This document shows, piece after piece, positions 1 through 11,455 of a stretch of DNA of 64,000 nucleotides. The position numbers and the translations under genes are program-made. Each line of letters begins with the position of its first letter. The first letter of the stretch is position 1. This DNA comes from Pyropia haitanensis (Eukaryota; Rhodophyta; Bangiophyceae; Bangiales; Bangiaceae): contig SDUX01000002.1 in assembly GCA_008729055.1 (NCBI GenBank), positions 6,983,485-7,047,484 of the forward strand, read 5' to 3'. The notes beneath the pieces are model-generated. The model had not been told where the DNA came from. It did no database searches and saw only the letters and a program-made list of their open reading frames with translations.

Positions 1-580
1 GTCGCGGTGGCGGATGAGCGCGGCAATGTCGGCGCCAATGGTCGGCAGCCGCGCGGGCACCCCGCCCCCGCCGCCGCCCGCGGCGGCCGCCCGCCGCACG
101 TCCGCCGCGGCCGCGACGCAGACGCCCACCTCCTCCAGCCGCACCCGGTCCGGGCGCCCCCCCCCCGGGTTGGCCAGCCGCAGGTAGCAGAGCGCCCCGT
201 TGGCCGCGTGCGCCGCCGCCAGCGCCGCCCGCACCGCGGCGGCGGGGCCAAACCGCGCCCGCCGACCGGCCGCCGCGCCGGCCGTGCCGCGGGCGGCGGG
301 GGTGGCGAGCGCCACCCACGCGGGGAGCGCGTCGGCCCAGACGCGGGCGGCCTCGCGGGCGGCCGCCGCCGCGGCGCGCGCGGCGGCGGTGTGCGCCGTC
401 GCGGGGCGCGCGCCGGGGGGGGGGGGGCGCCGGCGCGCCGGGGTGGCCCCCGCGCCGGCGCGGGTGTGCACGCGCGCCCGCCGGGGGGGGAGGGGGAAGT
501 AGGGCACCGGCGTCGGCGCGGCCGGCCGGGGGGGGGCGCCGGCCGCGGCGGCGCCGCCGGCCGCGGTTGCCGTTGGCGCA

Positions 581-627
<47 letters not shown>

Positions 628-2386
628 GGCGGCCGCCTCTGCCAGCAGCGTCGCGGCCGCCGGCGACGCGACCGGCGGCGCGCCGAGGACCCCCCCCCCA
701 GGCCGAGCAGCCGCCACGCGTCGGCCGCCGCCACCTCCACCACCCGCCGCACCGCGTCGGCGGCGGGCGCGTCGGGCCGCAGCCGGCGGTGCTCTGTCGC
801 GGGCACCCCCCCCCGGGTGGCGCCGCCCTCCCCGCCGCCGCCGCCGCCGCCGCCGCCAGCCGCGGCGGCGGCGGCGGCCGACCGGGCGGCCCAGCCGGTG
901 GCGAGCAGCGACACGGGCGGGAGGGGCAGGAAGCCCGCCGACGCGCGGAGCCGCGACCGCGGCACCGCCAGCCACCGCCCGTTGGGCGACGCGGACACCG
1001 CCGCGGGGGGCGTCACCGCCCGCACCGACCGCAGCAGCACCGCGTGGCGGGACGCGCGGGTAAAGGCCGGGCCGCCGCGGCGCGCGGCGGCGGCGCCGCC
1101 ACCAGCCGCCGACGACGCGGCCGCCGCCGCCGGTGGCGCCGCCGCCGGGTAGGCGGCGAGGCGGCCGGCCAGCGCCACCCGCGCCGCCGCCGACAGGTCG
1201 TCGTACCGGTCCAGCGCGGCGAGCAGCCGCGCCGTCACCAGCCGCGGCGGCGACACGCGCCGCCCCCCCCGCCCCCCCCCCGCGGCGGCCGCCACTGGAG
1301 GCGACGCGGCGGCGGCGAGGCGCGTGACCACCCGCGCGGCGTACGCGGCAAACGGGGTGCCCGCGTCGTCAACCACGTTGGCGTACCCGCCCGCCGCCTC
1401 GTGGTCCACCGCCCGCCGCAGGCGCCGCAGCGCCCGCCGGCGGCCGGCGGGCGTCAGGGGGGCCACGTCGGGGGGGGGGGGGGTGCCGGCGGGGGCGGCG
1501 GCCGCGGCGGCGGCGGCGGCGGCGACGCCCTGCGGGCGCACCCACGCGGCGACGGCGGCGAGGCGCTGGCGGTCCCAGGCGGCCATGTCTGCTACGGCGC
1601 CGAGGCGGTCGGCCCAGCCGCCGCCGGCGGGTGCGCCGTCGGCGGCGGGGGGGAGCTCGTCGGCCCAGCCGGGGGGGGGGGCCCGGCACACGCCGCCCCC
1701 GTCGGCGGGGGCCACCGCGTCGGCCCAGGTGGGGGGGGGGGGGGGCGACACGCCCGCGCCGTCGACGGCGGCCGCCTCGTCCGCCCAGCCAGCGGGGGGA
1801 GGCCGGGACATGCGCTCGCCATCGACGGCGGCGGCCTCGTCGGCCCAGCCGGCCGACGCGGCGGGCGGCCACGCGTCGGCTCCATCGACGGCGGCGGCCT
1901 CGTCGGCCCAGCCGGCCGACGCGGCGGGAGGCGACCCGCTTGCCAAGTCGGCGGCGGCCGCCTCGTCGGCCCAGCCGGGCGACGCGGCGGGCGACCACGC
2001 GTCTGCTCCATCGACGGCGGCGGCCTCGTCGGCCCAGCCGGCCGACGCGGCGGGCGGCCACGCGTCTGCTCCATCGGCGGCGGCGGCCTCGTCGGCCCAG
2101 CCGGCCGACGCGGCGGGCGGCCACGCGTCTGCTCCATCGGCGGCGGCCACCTCGTCGGCCCAGCCGGGCGACGCGGCGGGCGGCCACCCACTTGCCAATT
2201 CGGCGGCGGCGGCCTCGTCGGCCCAGCCGGGCGGCGCGGCGGGCGGCGACCCGCTTGCCAAGTCGGCGGCGGCGGCCTCGTCGGCCCCGCCGGCCGACGC
2301 GGCGGGCGGCGTGCCGTCGCTCGACACACCGGCTGCGCCGACGGGCCAGTCTGGCGGCGCGCCCGCCGCCCAGTCGGGCGGCGCAC

Positions 2387-2442
<56 letters not shown>

Positions 2443-2744
2443 AACGCGGCCGCCGGCGCGGCGGCCGCCGACGCTGGCGCGGCGGCCGCCGCTGTCGACC
2501 CGCCCGCCGCCCCGACCGCCGCCGCCGCCGCCGCCGCCGCACGCGCCCGCCGCGTCACCGCCGGCGGGGCGTCGGGCGGCGGGGCGGGCGGCCGGGGCGG
2601 TGCCGCCGCCGCGACCGCCCGCCCGCGACCGCCGCCACCGTTGCTGGTATACGCCGCGGTTGCAGCGGGCCGCCGCCGCCGCCGTGCCGTGCGCACCGCC
2701 GCGGGGGGGGGGGGGAGCACGTACGCCGACCACCCGGGATGCAT
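1..2744 (-). CDS. Hypothetical protein with Trp-rich 21-residue repeat, 3' end cut by window
   Basis: I do not recognise the family. The start is an ATG at 2744-2742 (protein begins MHPGWSAYVLPPPP), and the frame then stays open to about 700. The order is a Pro/Ala-rich leader, a tandem repeat with the core GWADEAAA (about 2340-1790), a segment with WVRPQG, and helical-looking stretches such as LLAALDRYDDLSAAARVAL. Downstream are SPNGRWLAVPRSRL and, nearest the window edge, HAANGALCYLRLANP. Below about 690 the sensible frame moves by one at a C10 run (690-699); I infer a missing base there, because ordinary protein sequence resumes at once (ATLLAEAAA, then VPYFPLPPRRARVHT). The many charged and aliphatic residues on this strand, compared with bare Arg/Pro/Gly in the other frames, are why I chose it. 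The stop lies outside the window. Confidence 0.6.
1790..2340 (-). repeat. 63-bp in-frame tandem repeat (21 residues)
   Basis: The motif cggcccagcc recurs every 63 bp (for example at 1841 and 1904). At least eight copies are clear, with degenerate copies continuing towards 1600. On the minus strand each unit encodes roughly ADAWPPAASAGWADEAAAV plus two residues. Unit length is an exact multiple of three and the Trp positions are kept, which supports selection at the protein level. Confidence 0.85.
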
Positions 2745-4371
2745 CCGGCGGCGGGGGGGGGGGGGGGGGGGGATGGCGTAGGGTGGCCAAGGTTGGGGGG
2801 GGGGGGGGGGGGTTGAGGGGGGAGCCGGGGAGAGGCAGGGAGAAAGAGGGGGGGGGTGTGGAAGGGGGGAGGGCGTGGTCTGGGCAGTGTGGGAGGGCGT
2901 GGTCTGTGCAGTGTGGGAGGGCGTGGGAGGGCGGGCGAGGCGGCGCGAACGCACCGCAGCCGTGGTGGCGACGGTGTGATGTGCTTGCCCGGTTGACGAC
3001 GTGGTCGGGAGCTCTGGCGCGGGCAAAAGAGGATGAGCCTTGGGAACAGCCAAACGCAGGACGGAACGTTCCGGCGCGCCCACAGCGGTCTCTGTCTGAA
3101 AAGCGATTCATTTCAAAACGGTCGCGGCGATGTCACCGTGGCGGGCGGTCGCGTTGTGGTTGGCGACGCCGTCAACGGCTGGCAACGCCGACGGCCTGGC
3201 AGCCTAGACGGCATCGGGGGGAGCGAGCGACGGCACCGACGGAGCGAGCAGCGGCGCCACATAGGACGAGGCGGCTGGCAATAGGGTCTGGCAGCCAGGA
3301 CGGGGCCGAGGGACGGAGCGGCGGGATCGAGGGGGAGAGCCATGGCACCGAGGGGGGGTCCCGCGATGCCGAGGGACAGAGCACAGATACGGACGGAGCG
3401 AGCGACGGCATCGGGGGAGGGACCAACGACACTGTGGAAACGCCAACGTCACCGCCAGACAGGGCAACGTCCCCGCGGGACAGCGCGCATCGTCGTCCTC
3501 CCCACGGGGGACGGTCGGACCCGCCCCGTCGAAAAAAAACGGTTGCTGGCGTTCTCGGGCCGGCCGCGGCGGCACGTGCGGCAGACGCCACCCGCGCGCC
3601 GCGCGCGGTGCGCGGCGGCGGCACCCACACCGCCCGTGCGCACCGCAAGCAGGCGCGGACGGGGCGGACGGCGGGGGGGTGCCAGCCAGTGCCTCGACAG
3701 TGGCGGGCCTAGGCGGCGGGGGGGGGGGGGGGGTTGGCGCGCCGCCGCCGCCGCCACGGCGGGACCGCTGGCCCACCCTCCCCGCCGCGCGCGGCAGCAG
3801 CCGCCGCCGCCACCGCCGCGGGCGCCCGCCGCGTCGGCGCGACGGGTAGGGTGCGCACCGCCACCAGCAGCGCGCCCCATCCTCCCGGCCGCCTCGCCCC
3901 GCCCCCCGCTGCCCGCTACCGCGCGACTCGTACGGCGACGCGCAGCGCCCGCCCGGCACGTACGGAGCAGCAGCAGGCAGGCCGGGCACGAGGGGGAGGC
4001 GGGAGCGCCCCAGAGCGGCCGCCCGCCGCCGGCGGCGGCGCCGAGCAGGACCCCACCGGGGGGCAGCCCCTCTGGCAGCACCCCGCCGACGCGCCGGCGG
4101 GGTGGTGGCAGTCGCGTGCCACGACCGCCGTCGCCGTCGCCGTCGCCGTCCGAGCTGGCGGCAGCAACGGCATGCAGACGGCGGCGGGAGCCGCTGTCGA
4201 CCGGGCGGGGCCGTGCCCGCTACCTGGCTGCCCCTCCCCCCCTCACCCCCCTTACGCCAGAGGTCGACCGTGAGGAGTCTAGGGATGGACGGCTGGGCAA
4301 AAGACAAGACGGACGCGGGAGGCCACCATGCCGTCGTCCACCCCCCGCCACCGCCGCCGCCGCCGCCACCG

Positions 4372-4402
<31 letters not shown>

Positions 4403-4614
4403 CACCCCCACCGCCACCTCTGCCAGTGCACTCCGCAGCACCACCGCCCGCACCACCGCCGCCTCCCCCCCCTCCAGCTCCACTCCACCCCCCCCCACCC
4501 CCCCCCCCCCCCCCTCCCCCCTCCTCCTCCCCACACGCTCAGCCAGTGTCCACCCCCCCCAGCACGTACACGCTCCCCACATCCGACACGGCCGCAAGGG
4601 AAACCGCAACGCCG
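2745..4614. other. Intergenic, repetitive, no convincing gene
   Basis: This stretch lies upstream of the hypothetical gene ending at the left edge and downstream of the WD40-like gene. It holds a 24-bp tandem repeat near 2867, a degenerate repeat built on gacggagcgagc between about 3160 and 3440, and pure C/G tracts around 4330-4640. Open frames exist on both strands, but all are Arg/Pro/Gly/Ala without recognisable order. One minus-strand frame (4220-4640) could be a continuation of the WD40-like protein if the long C run near 4620-4640 is miscalled. Confidence 0.5.
2867..2940. repeat. 24-bp tandem repeat
   Basis: The unit gggagggcgtggtctgggca plus gtgt occurs at 2867 and, with one change, at 2891, followed by a partial copy at 2915. 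Confidence 0.8.
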
Positions 4615-6945
4615 TCACCCCCCCCCCCCCCCCCCCCCCCGCACGACCGCCGCCCCAACCACCCGCGCGTCGGCACGAAAGCCAAACGCGCGCCGCGGCG
4701 ACCGCGCGAGCGCGCCCGACATCATGGTCTGCGGGGCGGTGCCCGCGGCGGCGGCGGCGGCCGCCGCCGCCGCCTCGTCCGACCACGCGCCGCACGCGAC
4801 CTCATTGTCCACGCCAATGACGTAGCAGAGGCCGTCGGGGTCGAGGCCGCCGAGCGCGGCCGACGCGCCGCCGCGACGGGCGCCCTCCCCCCCACAGAGG
4901 GCGAGCCCCGCAATGCCGTACTTTAGGCCGCCCCGCCAGTGGCCGCGCACGCCCATCGTGCGGCCGTCAAAGACGTGGACGGTGCGGTCCGCGCCGGCGG
5001 CGGCGAGCAGCCCGCCGCCGCCAGCGTCGAGTGCGTAGAGGGCGCCGGGGCCGGGCCGCCGGCGGGCGACCGCCGCCACCCCAGCCCGCAGGTCGTAGAG
5101 GGCCACCTCGCGGCCCTCGACGGTCGCCAGCAGCGCCCCCGACCCAGGTCCGGCGGCGGGCACGGTGCCACCGCCGCCGCCGCCGCCGCCGCCACCGTCG
5201 CCGCCGCCGTCGCCGTCACCATCACCATCACCATCGCCGTCGGCGGCGGCGAGTCCGTCAGCCGCCGCCGCCGCCGCCGCCGGCGGCGCGGCGGGCACGC
5301 CCCCCACCGGCGCGGGCGGCGCCTCCCCCGCGGCGGGCGTCCACCACCCGACCGCCGCCGGTGCGGCGAGGCAGTGGACGGCCGCGACGGGCACGTCCCC
5401 GTCGTACACGTTGACGTCCCACCCCGCGGACCGCGCGACGGCGGTGGTGGCGAGCGCGTGCGGGTGCAGCGCCACGCCCGTCCAGCCGAGGGAGGAGGGC
5501 GTGGGGGGGGGGAGCGCGTACGTCACCCGCGGGCTGCCGCCGCCGCGGCCGCCGCCACCGCCGCCGCCGCCGCCACCGCCACCGCCGCCGCCGCGCGACG
5601 AGGTACCGGCCGCGGCGGCCGCCACCGACGCCGACGCCGCCGCCGCCCGCGGGCGCCCCCCCCCCTGCGGGACCGCGGCGGGCACCAGCGGCTGCCCCCC
5701 CCCCCCCCGCCCCCATCGTCGTACAGCGCGACCAGCGCGGTCCCGTACGTGTCGACCGCGGCGACGCGGCAGCCGCCCGCGGCGACCGACTGCACCTCCG
5801 TCTTGCACAGCGACAGCGCCACCACCGGCGACACGGACGGGCGGAGCGTCACGCCGCGGGCGGCGGCCGACCGCGACGCCGGCACCATGTAGTCGTCGGC
5901 AATGGCGGAAAAGTCCGCGGCGTCGGCGTCGCGGCCGCCGTCGGCGTCGGCGGCGCCAGTCCCCCCATTCGTGGTGGCGCCGGCGGCGGCGGCGGCGGTG
6001 GCGGTGGCGCCGCCGCCGCCGCCGCCGCGGGCAAACGCCACGTCAATCCGGTAGACGGTCGTGCCAGACGCGGCGTAGACGGTGCGGCCGTCGGCGGCGG
6101 CCGCGACGCGCGTCGCGTACATCCATCTGCGGGCGGGGGGGAGGGGGGGGGGGGGGAAAGAAACAATCGCAGCGGCGGTGCGCAGCGTCCACGCGACAAG
6201 GCAGCAACGCCAGCATCACGGCGGGGGGGGGGGGGGGGGGGGGAGGCAAGGCGTCGACGGTGGGGGGAAAAAAAAAAAAAAAAAAAACCAGAGCGGAGCG
6301 GCCACCACAGAGCGAGCGCCCCAGCGAGACGAGCACGCCGCGTCAGCGACGACTCCCCCGTGGCCGCGTCGACGGGGGCCGCGCGCGCCACGCCGCGGCG
6401 CCAGCCGCCGGCGGACGCACGCCCACCGGGCGGCCGCCGGTGGGCGGCCCGCCGCGCACGCGCCGACGCTGCCGCGGGTGCCGCCGCCGGCGGCGGCGCG
6501 CGAGCGCCCGCGACCCCCTCCTCCTCCCCACCGGTGGCGACCGCCGGCGGGGGTGGCCCGCGGCGGCGCACCCCCCCCCCCCCCCCACCACCGCCGCTCT
6601 ACGCCACCCCCCCCCCCCCCCGCCGCCGCCGCCGCCGCCGCCACCGCCGCCACCGCGGCGGCGGCGGAGCGGGCGCCCAACCTGGAACCGTCCCCCCCCC
6701 ACCGCCGGGGGACGGACACCCGCGTCGGCGGTGGCGACGGCGGGGGCACAAGACAAAAAAAAAAAAAAAACCCCAAAAAAAAAACGCGGACGCGGCGCCG
6801 CGCGGACCGGGCCGCGGCAGGGGGGGGGGGGGGGGGGGCGGCCGTACCCGGGGCTCAGCGGCCGCGGCAGGTCCGCCGCGGGCGGGACCGCCCGCCACAG
6901 GCGGAGGCGCGCCGCGGCGGCGGCGGTGGGGGCGGTGCGGACCAT
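4615..6945 (-). CDS. WD40-repeat-like protein, probably with two introns
   Basis: The last exon (6126 downwards) is the best supported. It begins WMYATRVAAAADGRTVYAA, contains beta-propeller-like segments VEGREVALYDLRAG and AAAGADRTVHVFDGRTMGV, and ends near GLCYVIGVDNEVACGAWSDE. The frame shifts by one at a C14 run (5695-5708). Upstream I infer two exons: 6945-6786 (MVRTAPTAAAAARLRLWRAV...) and 6681-6289 (...ARLAGALALWWPLRSG). Introns would be 6785-6682 and 6288-6127, both GT...CAG, with donors running straight into T tracts. Splice phases cannot be proven because of homopolymer errors, and the end at 4615 lies beside a long G run, so the true stop may be lower (to 4220). The exact WD40 family is not recognised; a scaffold role is the usual inference for such proteins. 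Confidence 0.6.
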
Positions 6946-7932
6946 TGTGGACGCGTCCGTGCGGCGATGACAAGGCAAGGGTTGGGGGGGGGGGGGGGGG
7001 GACGGGGGGGGAGGGAGACGGGGGTAGGTCAGAGGGGGGGAGAGAGATGGGGGTCGGTCAGAGGGGGGGGAGGGGGGTGACGGCGCCGCGTGGCAAGCAG
7101 CATGTCGCCGTTGCCGGCCGGCGCTGTGCCGCGCGGGGGGACATCGTCGACCACCGTGGTGGATGGTAGATCCGACGCACGCCGGCGATCGCGGTCCCCC
7201 CATTCCAACAAGGAAGACTTGAACTCATGCCGCAACAAAAAATACATTTGATGGGGTACCACTTGTTCCCGCCAACGCCGCGGCACACACCAACACACAC
7301 GTGCCGCGCGGCCGACCGGCCGCCGCCGCCGGCAGCCGTTTCACCTCGGCCGCCGGCGCTTGCACCAGCGCCCACTGGCGGGATCCCCCCCCCCCCCCCC
7401 CTCCCCCCCGCTCCCGTGCCGTCGGCCGTCGGCGGCGCGCCGCGGCGGCGGCGCGCTCCCGCCAACGCGCGCCGGCGGCGGCCGCCGCCGCGGCCGCCGC
7501 GCCGCCGCGTGGCGTGCCGCCGCGGCACCCCCCGCCGGCACGCCCGCGGCGGGCGGGCGGGCGGGCGGCGGCGGCGCCGCCGCCGCCGCGTGCCCGCGTC
7601 CAAAGCGGCGGTCCTGCCGGGCGGCGGCGGCGGCGGTGGCCGCCGCCGTCCTCCCCCAACGCGCTCCCTCCCCCCGTCGTCTTTGCCGCCCCTACCCCCG
7701 CGCCGCTGCCCTCCACCCACCCACCGCGTGGTGTGCCCCCCCCAACACACCCTCGCTCATCCCCCGCCTCCCCCCTGTCCACCATCACCACCACCACCAC
7801 CCCCACCGCCACCACCCCCCCCCCCCACCATCACCACCACCACCACCACCACCACCACCACCACCACCACCACCACCACCACCACCGCCAATCCCCCCCA
7901 TCCCCTCACCAACCACCCACCCCCCCCAAGCC
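6946..7932. other. Divergent intergenic region with CAC microsatellite
   Basis: The region separates the minus-strand WD40-like gene from a plus-strand gene starting at 7933. It contains G runs near 6985-7080, one patch of average composition (7160-7270) and, just before the next start codon, a pyrimidine-rich leader that includes a (CAC/ACC)n microsatellite at about 7785-7885. A T-loop-like tract near 7211 was examined as a tRNA and did not fold. Confidence 0.5.
7785..7885. repeat. (ACC)n microsatellite
   Basis: Nearly pure accaccacc with a few atc and ccc interruptions. It lies in the C-rich leader immediately 5' of the ATG at 7933. Confidence 0.9.
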
Positions 7933-8458
7933 ATGACGACGGCGCCACTGGGACGGCGGCCACCGCGGCGCCCCCCCCCCCCCACCCCCCCCCCCTCCGC
8001 CCCACCGCCACCCGCGCCGCCGCCACGATCCGCGCCACCGGCGGCGGCGGCGTCCATGGCGCCACCGGCGTTGCCACCACCACCACCGCCGCCACGGGTT
8101 GCACCACCGGCGGCACCGGCGGTGGGGGTGCGGGTGTGGTCGGGGGTGGGGGTGGGGGTGGGGGTGGGGGTGGGGGCGGCGGGGGGGGGGGGGGTGTGGC
8201 CGCCGCCGCCGCCGCCCCCTTCTTCACCGCCGTCCTCCGCCGGCGGTCGCGTGCGGCGGCCAAGGCGGCGGCGGCGGCGGTGGCGGCGGCGGCGATTGGG
8301 GTGGCCCCCCCGGGGGGGTCCCCGCCCCGCTGGGGGGGGGGGGGGGGGGTGGGGGGGGGGGCGCCCGCCCCCGCCGGCAGACCGCCGCCGCGGCGGTACG
8401 GGCGGCACCGCGGGGACGGGCGGCGGCGGTGGGGGCGGCGGCGGCACCACCACGCCGT

Positions 8459-8516
<58 letters not shown>

Positions 8517-9096
8517 TGCCGCCGCAGAGGCGACTATGGACACGGGCTGGCACGTGTCCCTACCGCCGGCGGTCCCGCCGCCGCCGCCGCTGGCGGCCAT
8601 CACCACGCCCACCACCACCCCCCCCCCACCGCCGCCACCGCCACCACCACCACCGCCACCACCACCACGGCCGTCCCCCCCCCACCACCCCCCCCCCCCA
8701 CCGGCGGCACCACCCACCACCACCACCACCACCACCACCGCCACCGCCGCCGGCCGCGTCGGTCCACCCCCCCACCGCCGGCACAGCGTCGACCCACCGC
8801 GGCAGCAGCCGGCGTGGCGGCGGTGGCGGCGCCGTCGGCGGCAGCCGGCACGGGCGGCGGTGGGGGGGGGGGGGGGGCGGGGGGGGGGGGGTGCCGCCGC
8901 CGCCACCCGCTGGCGCCGCCGCGCCCGCGCCTTCCCGCCCACCGCCCTGGCCGTTGCGGCCGCCGCGGGGGGGGGGGGGGTGCCGCCTCGCCGCCGCCCA
9001 CGCGCGCGGCGCGGCGCTCCCCGCCGCCGTCCCGCCCATCCTCCACCAGCTCCTCCTCCTCCTCCCCCTCCGCCGCCGCCGTTTCCCCCGCCGCCG

Positions 9097-9129
<33 letters not shown>

Positions 9130-10045
9130 TCACCACCCCCACCACCACCACCCCCACCCCCACCGCCGCCCCATCCGCAACGTCACCGCCGCCGTCCGCA
9201 CCGTCGCCGTCCCCGCCGTCGCCATCACCGCCGCCGTCGGCGGCGGCGTTGGCGGTGGGTGGGCGCGCCACGGCGGTCGGGCCCCCCCCCCCAACGCCGC
9301 CGCTGGTACTCCCCGCCGCACCCCACCGTGGCGGCGGGCGGGACTCGGCCGCCGCGGAGCGGGCGGCGGCGGTCGCGTCGGTGGCGCTCCGCGCGGCGCT
9401 CGCCGCGGCGGTGCCGATTGGGGGGACCGCCGCCGCGGCGGCAGCCGCCGCCGCGGCCGCGGCGGGTGGGACGGGTGGGGCGGGTGGGGTGAGGGGGGTG
9501 GGGGGGGGGGGGGGGACCGAGTCGATGGGGGGGGGGGGGTCCACGCCGGGGGGGGGAGGGGGGAGCTGGACGTGGCGGCTTGGGGGGTGGGCTGGGGGTG
9601 GTGGGAGGCAAGGCGAGGCGGATGGGGAGGACGGGGGGGGGTGGGGGGGGTCGGTGGTCGATGCCGATGCCGCCGCGTTTGACGCCTTCCTGGCGGGTAC
9701 GGGCTGGGCGCCCGCCGCGGCGGCCGTGGCGGCAACCGCTCCCCGCGCGGACCCGGCGGTGCTCCCCACCGATGAGGACACCAACGACGAGGGCACCCGC
9801 TGGTTTGACGCCGCCACCCGCCCGCCGCCACCCCCACCCCCACCACCCCCACCACCGCCGCCACCCCCGCGGCGGCCATACCCCCCGCCACCCCCCCCCC
9901 GCTGCGCCCCCTCTCCCGTGGCAACCTCCCCCCACCCGCGGCGGCGGTCGGCGGCGGCGGCGGCACCGCCGCCCGCCGCCGTCCACCCCGTGCGGATGCC
10001 AAGGCCGGCCGCCGTCGCCAGCCACCCCGCCGGTCGACCGCGTCC

Positions 10046-10115
<70 letters not shown>

Positions 10116-10414
10116 CGGCGGCGGCGGCGGGGGGGGCGACGGACGTTGCGGCGTTGGCCGCGGCGGTGGCGGCGATGGGCCGGCGGCTGGCGGTGGTGGA
10201 GGCGAGGCTGGAGGAGGTGGAGGCGGCGGCGGCGGTGGTGGTGGGGGGGGGGGGGGGGGGGGGGGGGGGGGTGGGGGGGGTGCAGGTGGGGGGGGGGGGG
10301 GGGTGGATGGGGGGGGTTGGTGCGTGGGCGGCGTGGGCGTGGGAGGGGGCACGCGCGGTGCTGGCGAGTGGGGGGGGCGGGGGGGGGGGGGGGGGCGACC
10401 GGAGCGGTGGCTAG
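7933..10414 (+). CDS. Low-complexity Ala/Pro/Gly protein ending in a coiled coil
   Basis: No family is recognised. The chosen ATG follows a pyrimidine-rich leader and gives MTTAPLGRRPPRRPPPP. Most of the protein is homopolymeric Ala, Pro, Gly, Thr and His. The most ordinary part is at 9660-9810 (AAFDAFLAGTGWAP, then PTDEDTNDEGTRWFDAATR). Near the C-terminus LAVVEARLEEVEAAAA (about 10180-10230) predicts a short coiled coil, and the stop is TAG at 10412. Frames change 1 to 0 (first candidate the G14 run at 8181-8194, with further shifts likely up to about 8700) and 0 to 2 (between 10010 and 10140); each net change is consistent with runs called one base short. A T tract lies 230 nt past the stop. 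Boundaries inside the repeats are uncertain. Confidence 0.5.
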
Positions 10415-11455
10415 CCACCCCCGACGGCGGGGAGGTTGGCAGTTGGGAGTGGCGGGAAGTGGGGAGAGGGGGGGGGGGGGTGCGTGGGGGGGGGGGGGGG
10501 GGGAAGCGCGCCATCGCCTCCCGCCGCCCCGCGTGCGCCGCGTCGTTGCCGTGCGGGCGGCACCGTCGCGGCTGGGTACGAGGTGGGTGTCCCGTTTGGT
10601 GCGCGCCGCCGCTCGGGTGGGCGTCGTGTCTTTGGTTTCTCCCTGTTTTTTTTTGTTTTTTTTTGGTCGTGCGTCCACGGTTGCCCTCTGTCGGCGCGCC
10701 GACCGCCGCCGCTCCCCCCCCCCCCCATCCGAGGCGGCGCCCATATCCCGCGCTGCGCGACCACCGTCCATGCCGCCACCGCCCACCCGCCGCCACGCCC
10801 GTACCCACCACCCGACGCGTACCGCCCCACCCCCAGCGGGCACCCCCCCCACGGCGGCGGCCGCCGCCACCGCCCCCCCCCCCCCCCCCCCCCCCCCGCC
10901 ACGGCGGCTACACACCCACCCGCCTCTACCCCCGCCCCGCCACTCCCGCAGTCCACCCGCGGCGGCGGCGTGCATCCCCCCCCCCCCACCCACCCACCAC
11001 CACCCCCCCCCCCCCCCCACCCCCTCGTCGGCGGCCTACCACTTCCCCCCCCCCCCCCCCCCCCCACCACCTCCGCCACGTGCGCGCACACCCCCCCCCC
11101 CCACCCGCACACACCAGCGGCACCGCCACCGCGGCGGCGCGGCCGCGCCGCCGCCGACGCGGCGCGGCGGCGGCGGCGGCGGCGCGGCCCATCCCCCACG
11201 GGCGGCGGTGGCACCCCCCACACCCCCCCCCTGACGCCCCACACTGGTGGGCGGCCCATTCCCCCCACGCCCACCCCCACCATCAGTAAGTTGGCCCGAG
11301 CGAATGGGGCCCCGTTTCATTCGGTCGCCCTTTGCCCGAATGGTGGGAGTCTCGTTCGTGTCTTTTCACCGAATCAGGGGGGGGTCTCATTCGGTCCTCT
11401 GAGGCACCCTCTGTGGGGGCAGCTTGGGCCAAAATTTAGACGTGCTTGTCATACA
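10415..11455. other. Intergenic between two convergent genes
   Basis: It contains a T-rich tract (10645-10664) expected in the 3' region of the plus-strand gene, then a 500-bp strongly C-rich block (10700-11280) whose translations are all Pro/His/Arg. From 11290 composition changes abruptly: a stretch with repeated cattcggt and ccgaat words, then the AT-rich end of the convergent minus-strand gene. I see no gene. Confidence 0.5.

Noticed and set aside
1790..2340. Repeat array considered as CRISPR
   Set aside because: No unique spacers: the whole 63-bp unit repeats, is coding, and the genome is eukaryotic.
1592..2542. Minus-strand Arg/Pro-rich frame through the 63-bp repeat
   Set aside because: Out of frame with the Trp/Asp/Glu repeat that continues into ordinary protein sequence on both sides.
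7205..7262. Possible tRNA on the minus strand around a T-loop-like gagttcaagtc
   Set aside because: The flanking bases do not pair into a T stem or acceptor stem, and no D or anticodon arm is visible.
7227..11234. A single giant open frame of over 1,300 codons on the plus strand
   Set aside because: It runs through the C-rich spacer and both neighbours of the real frame. Protein-like sequence switches frames and ends at the TAG at 10412.
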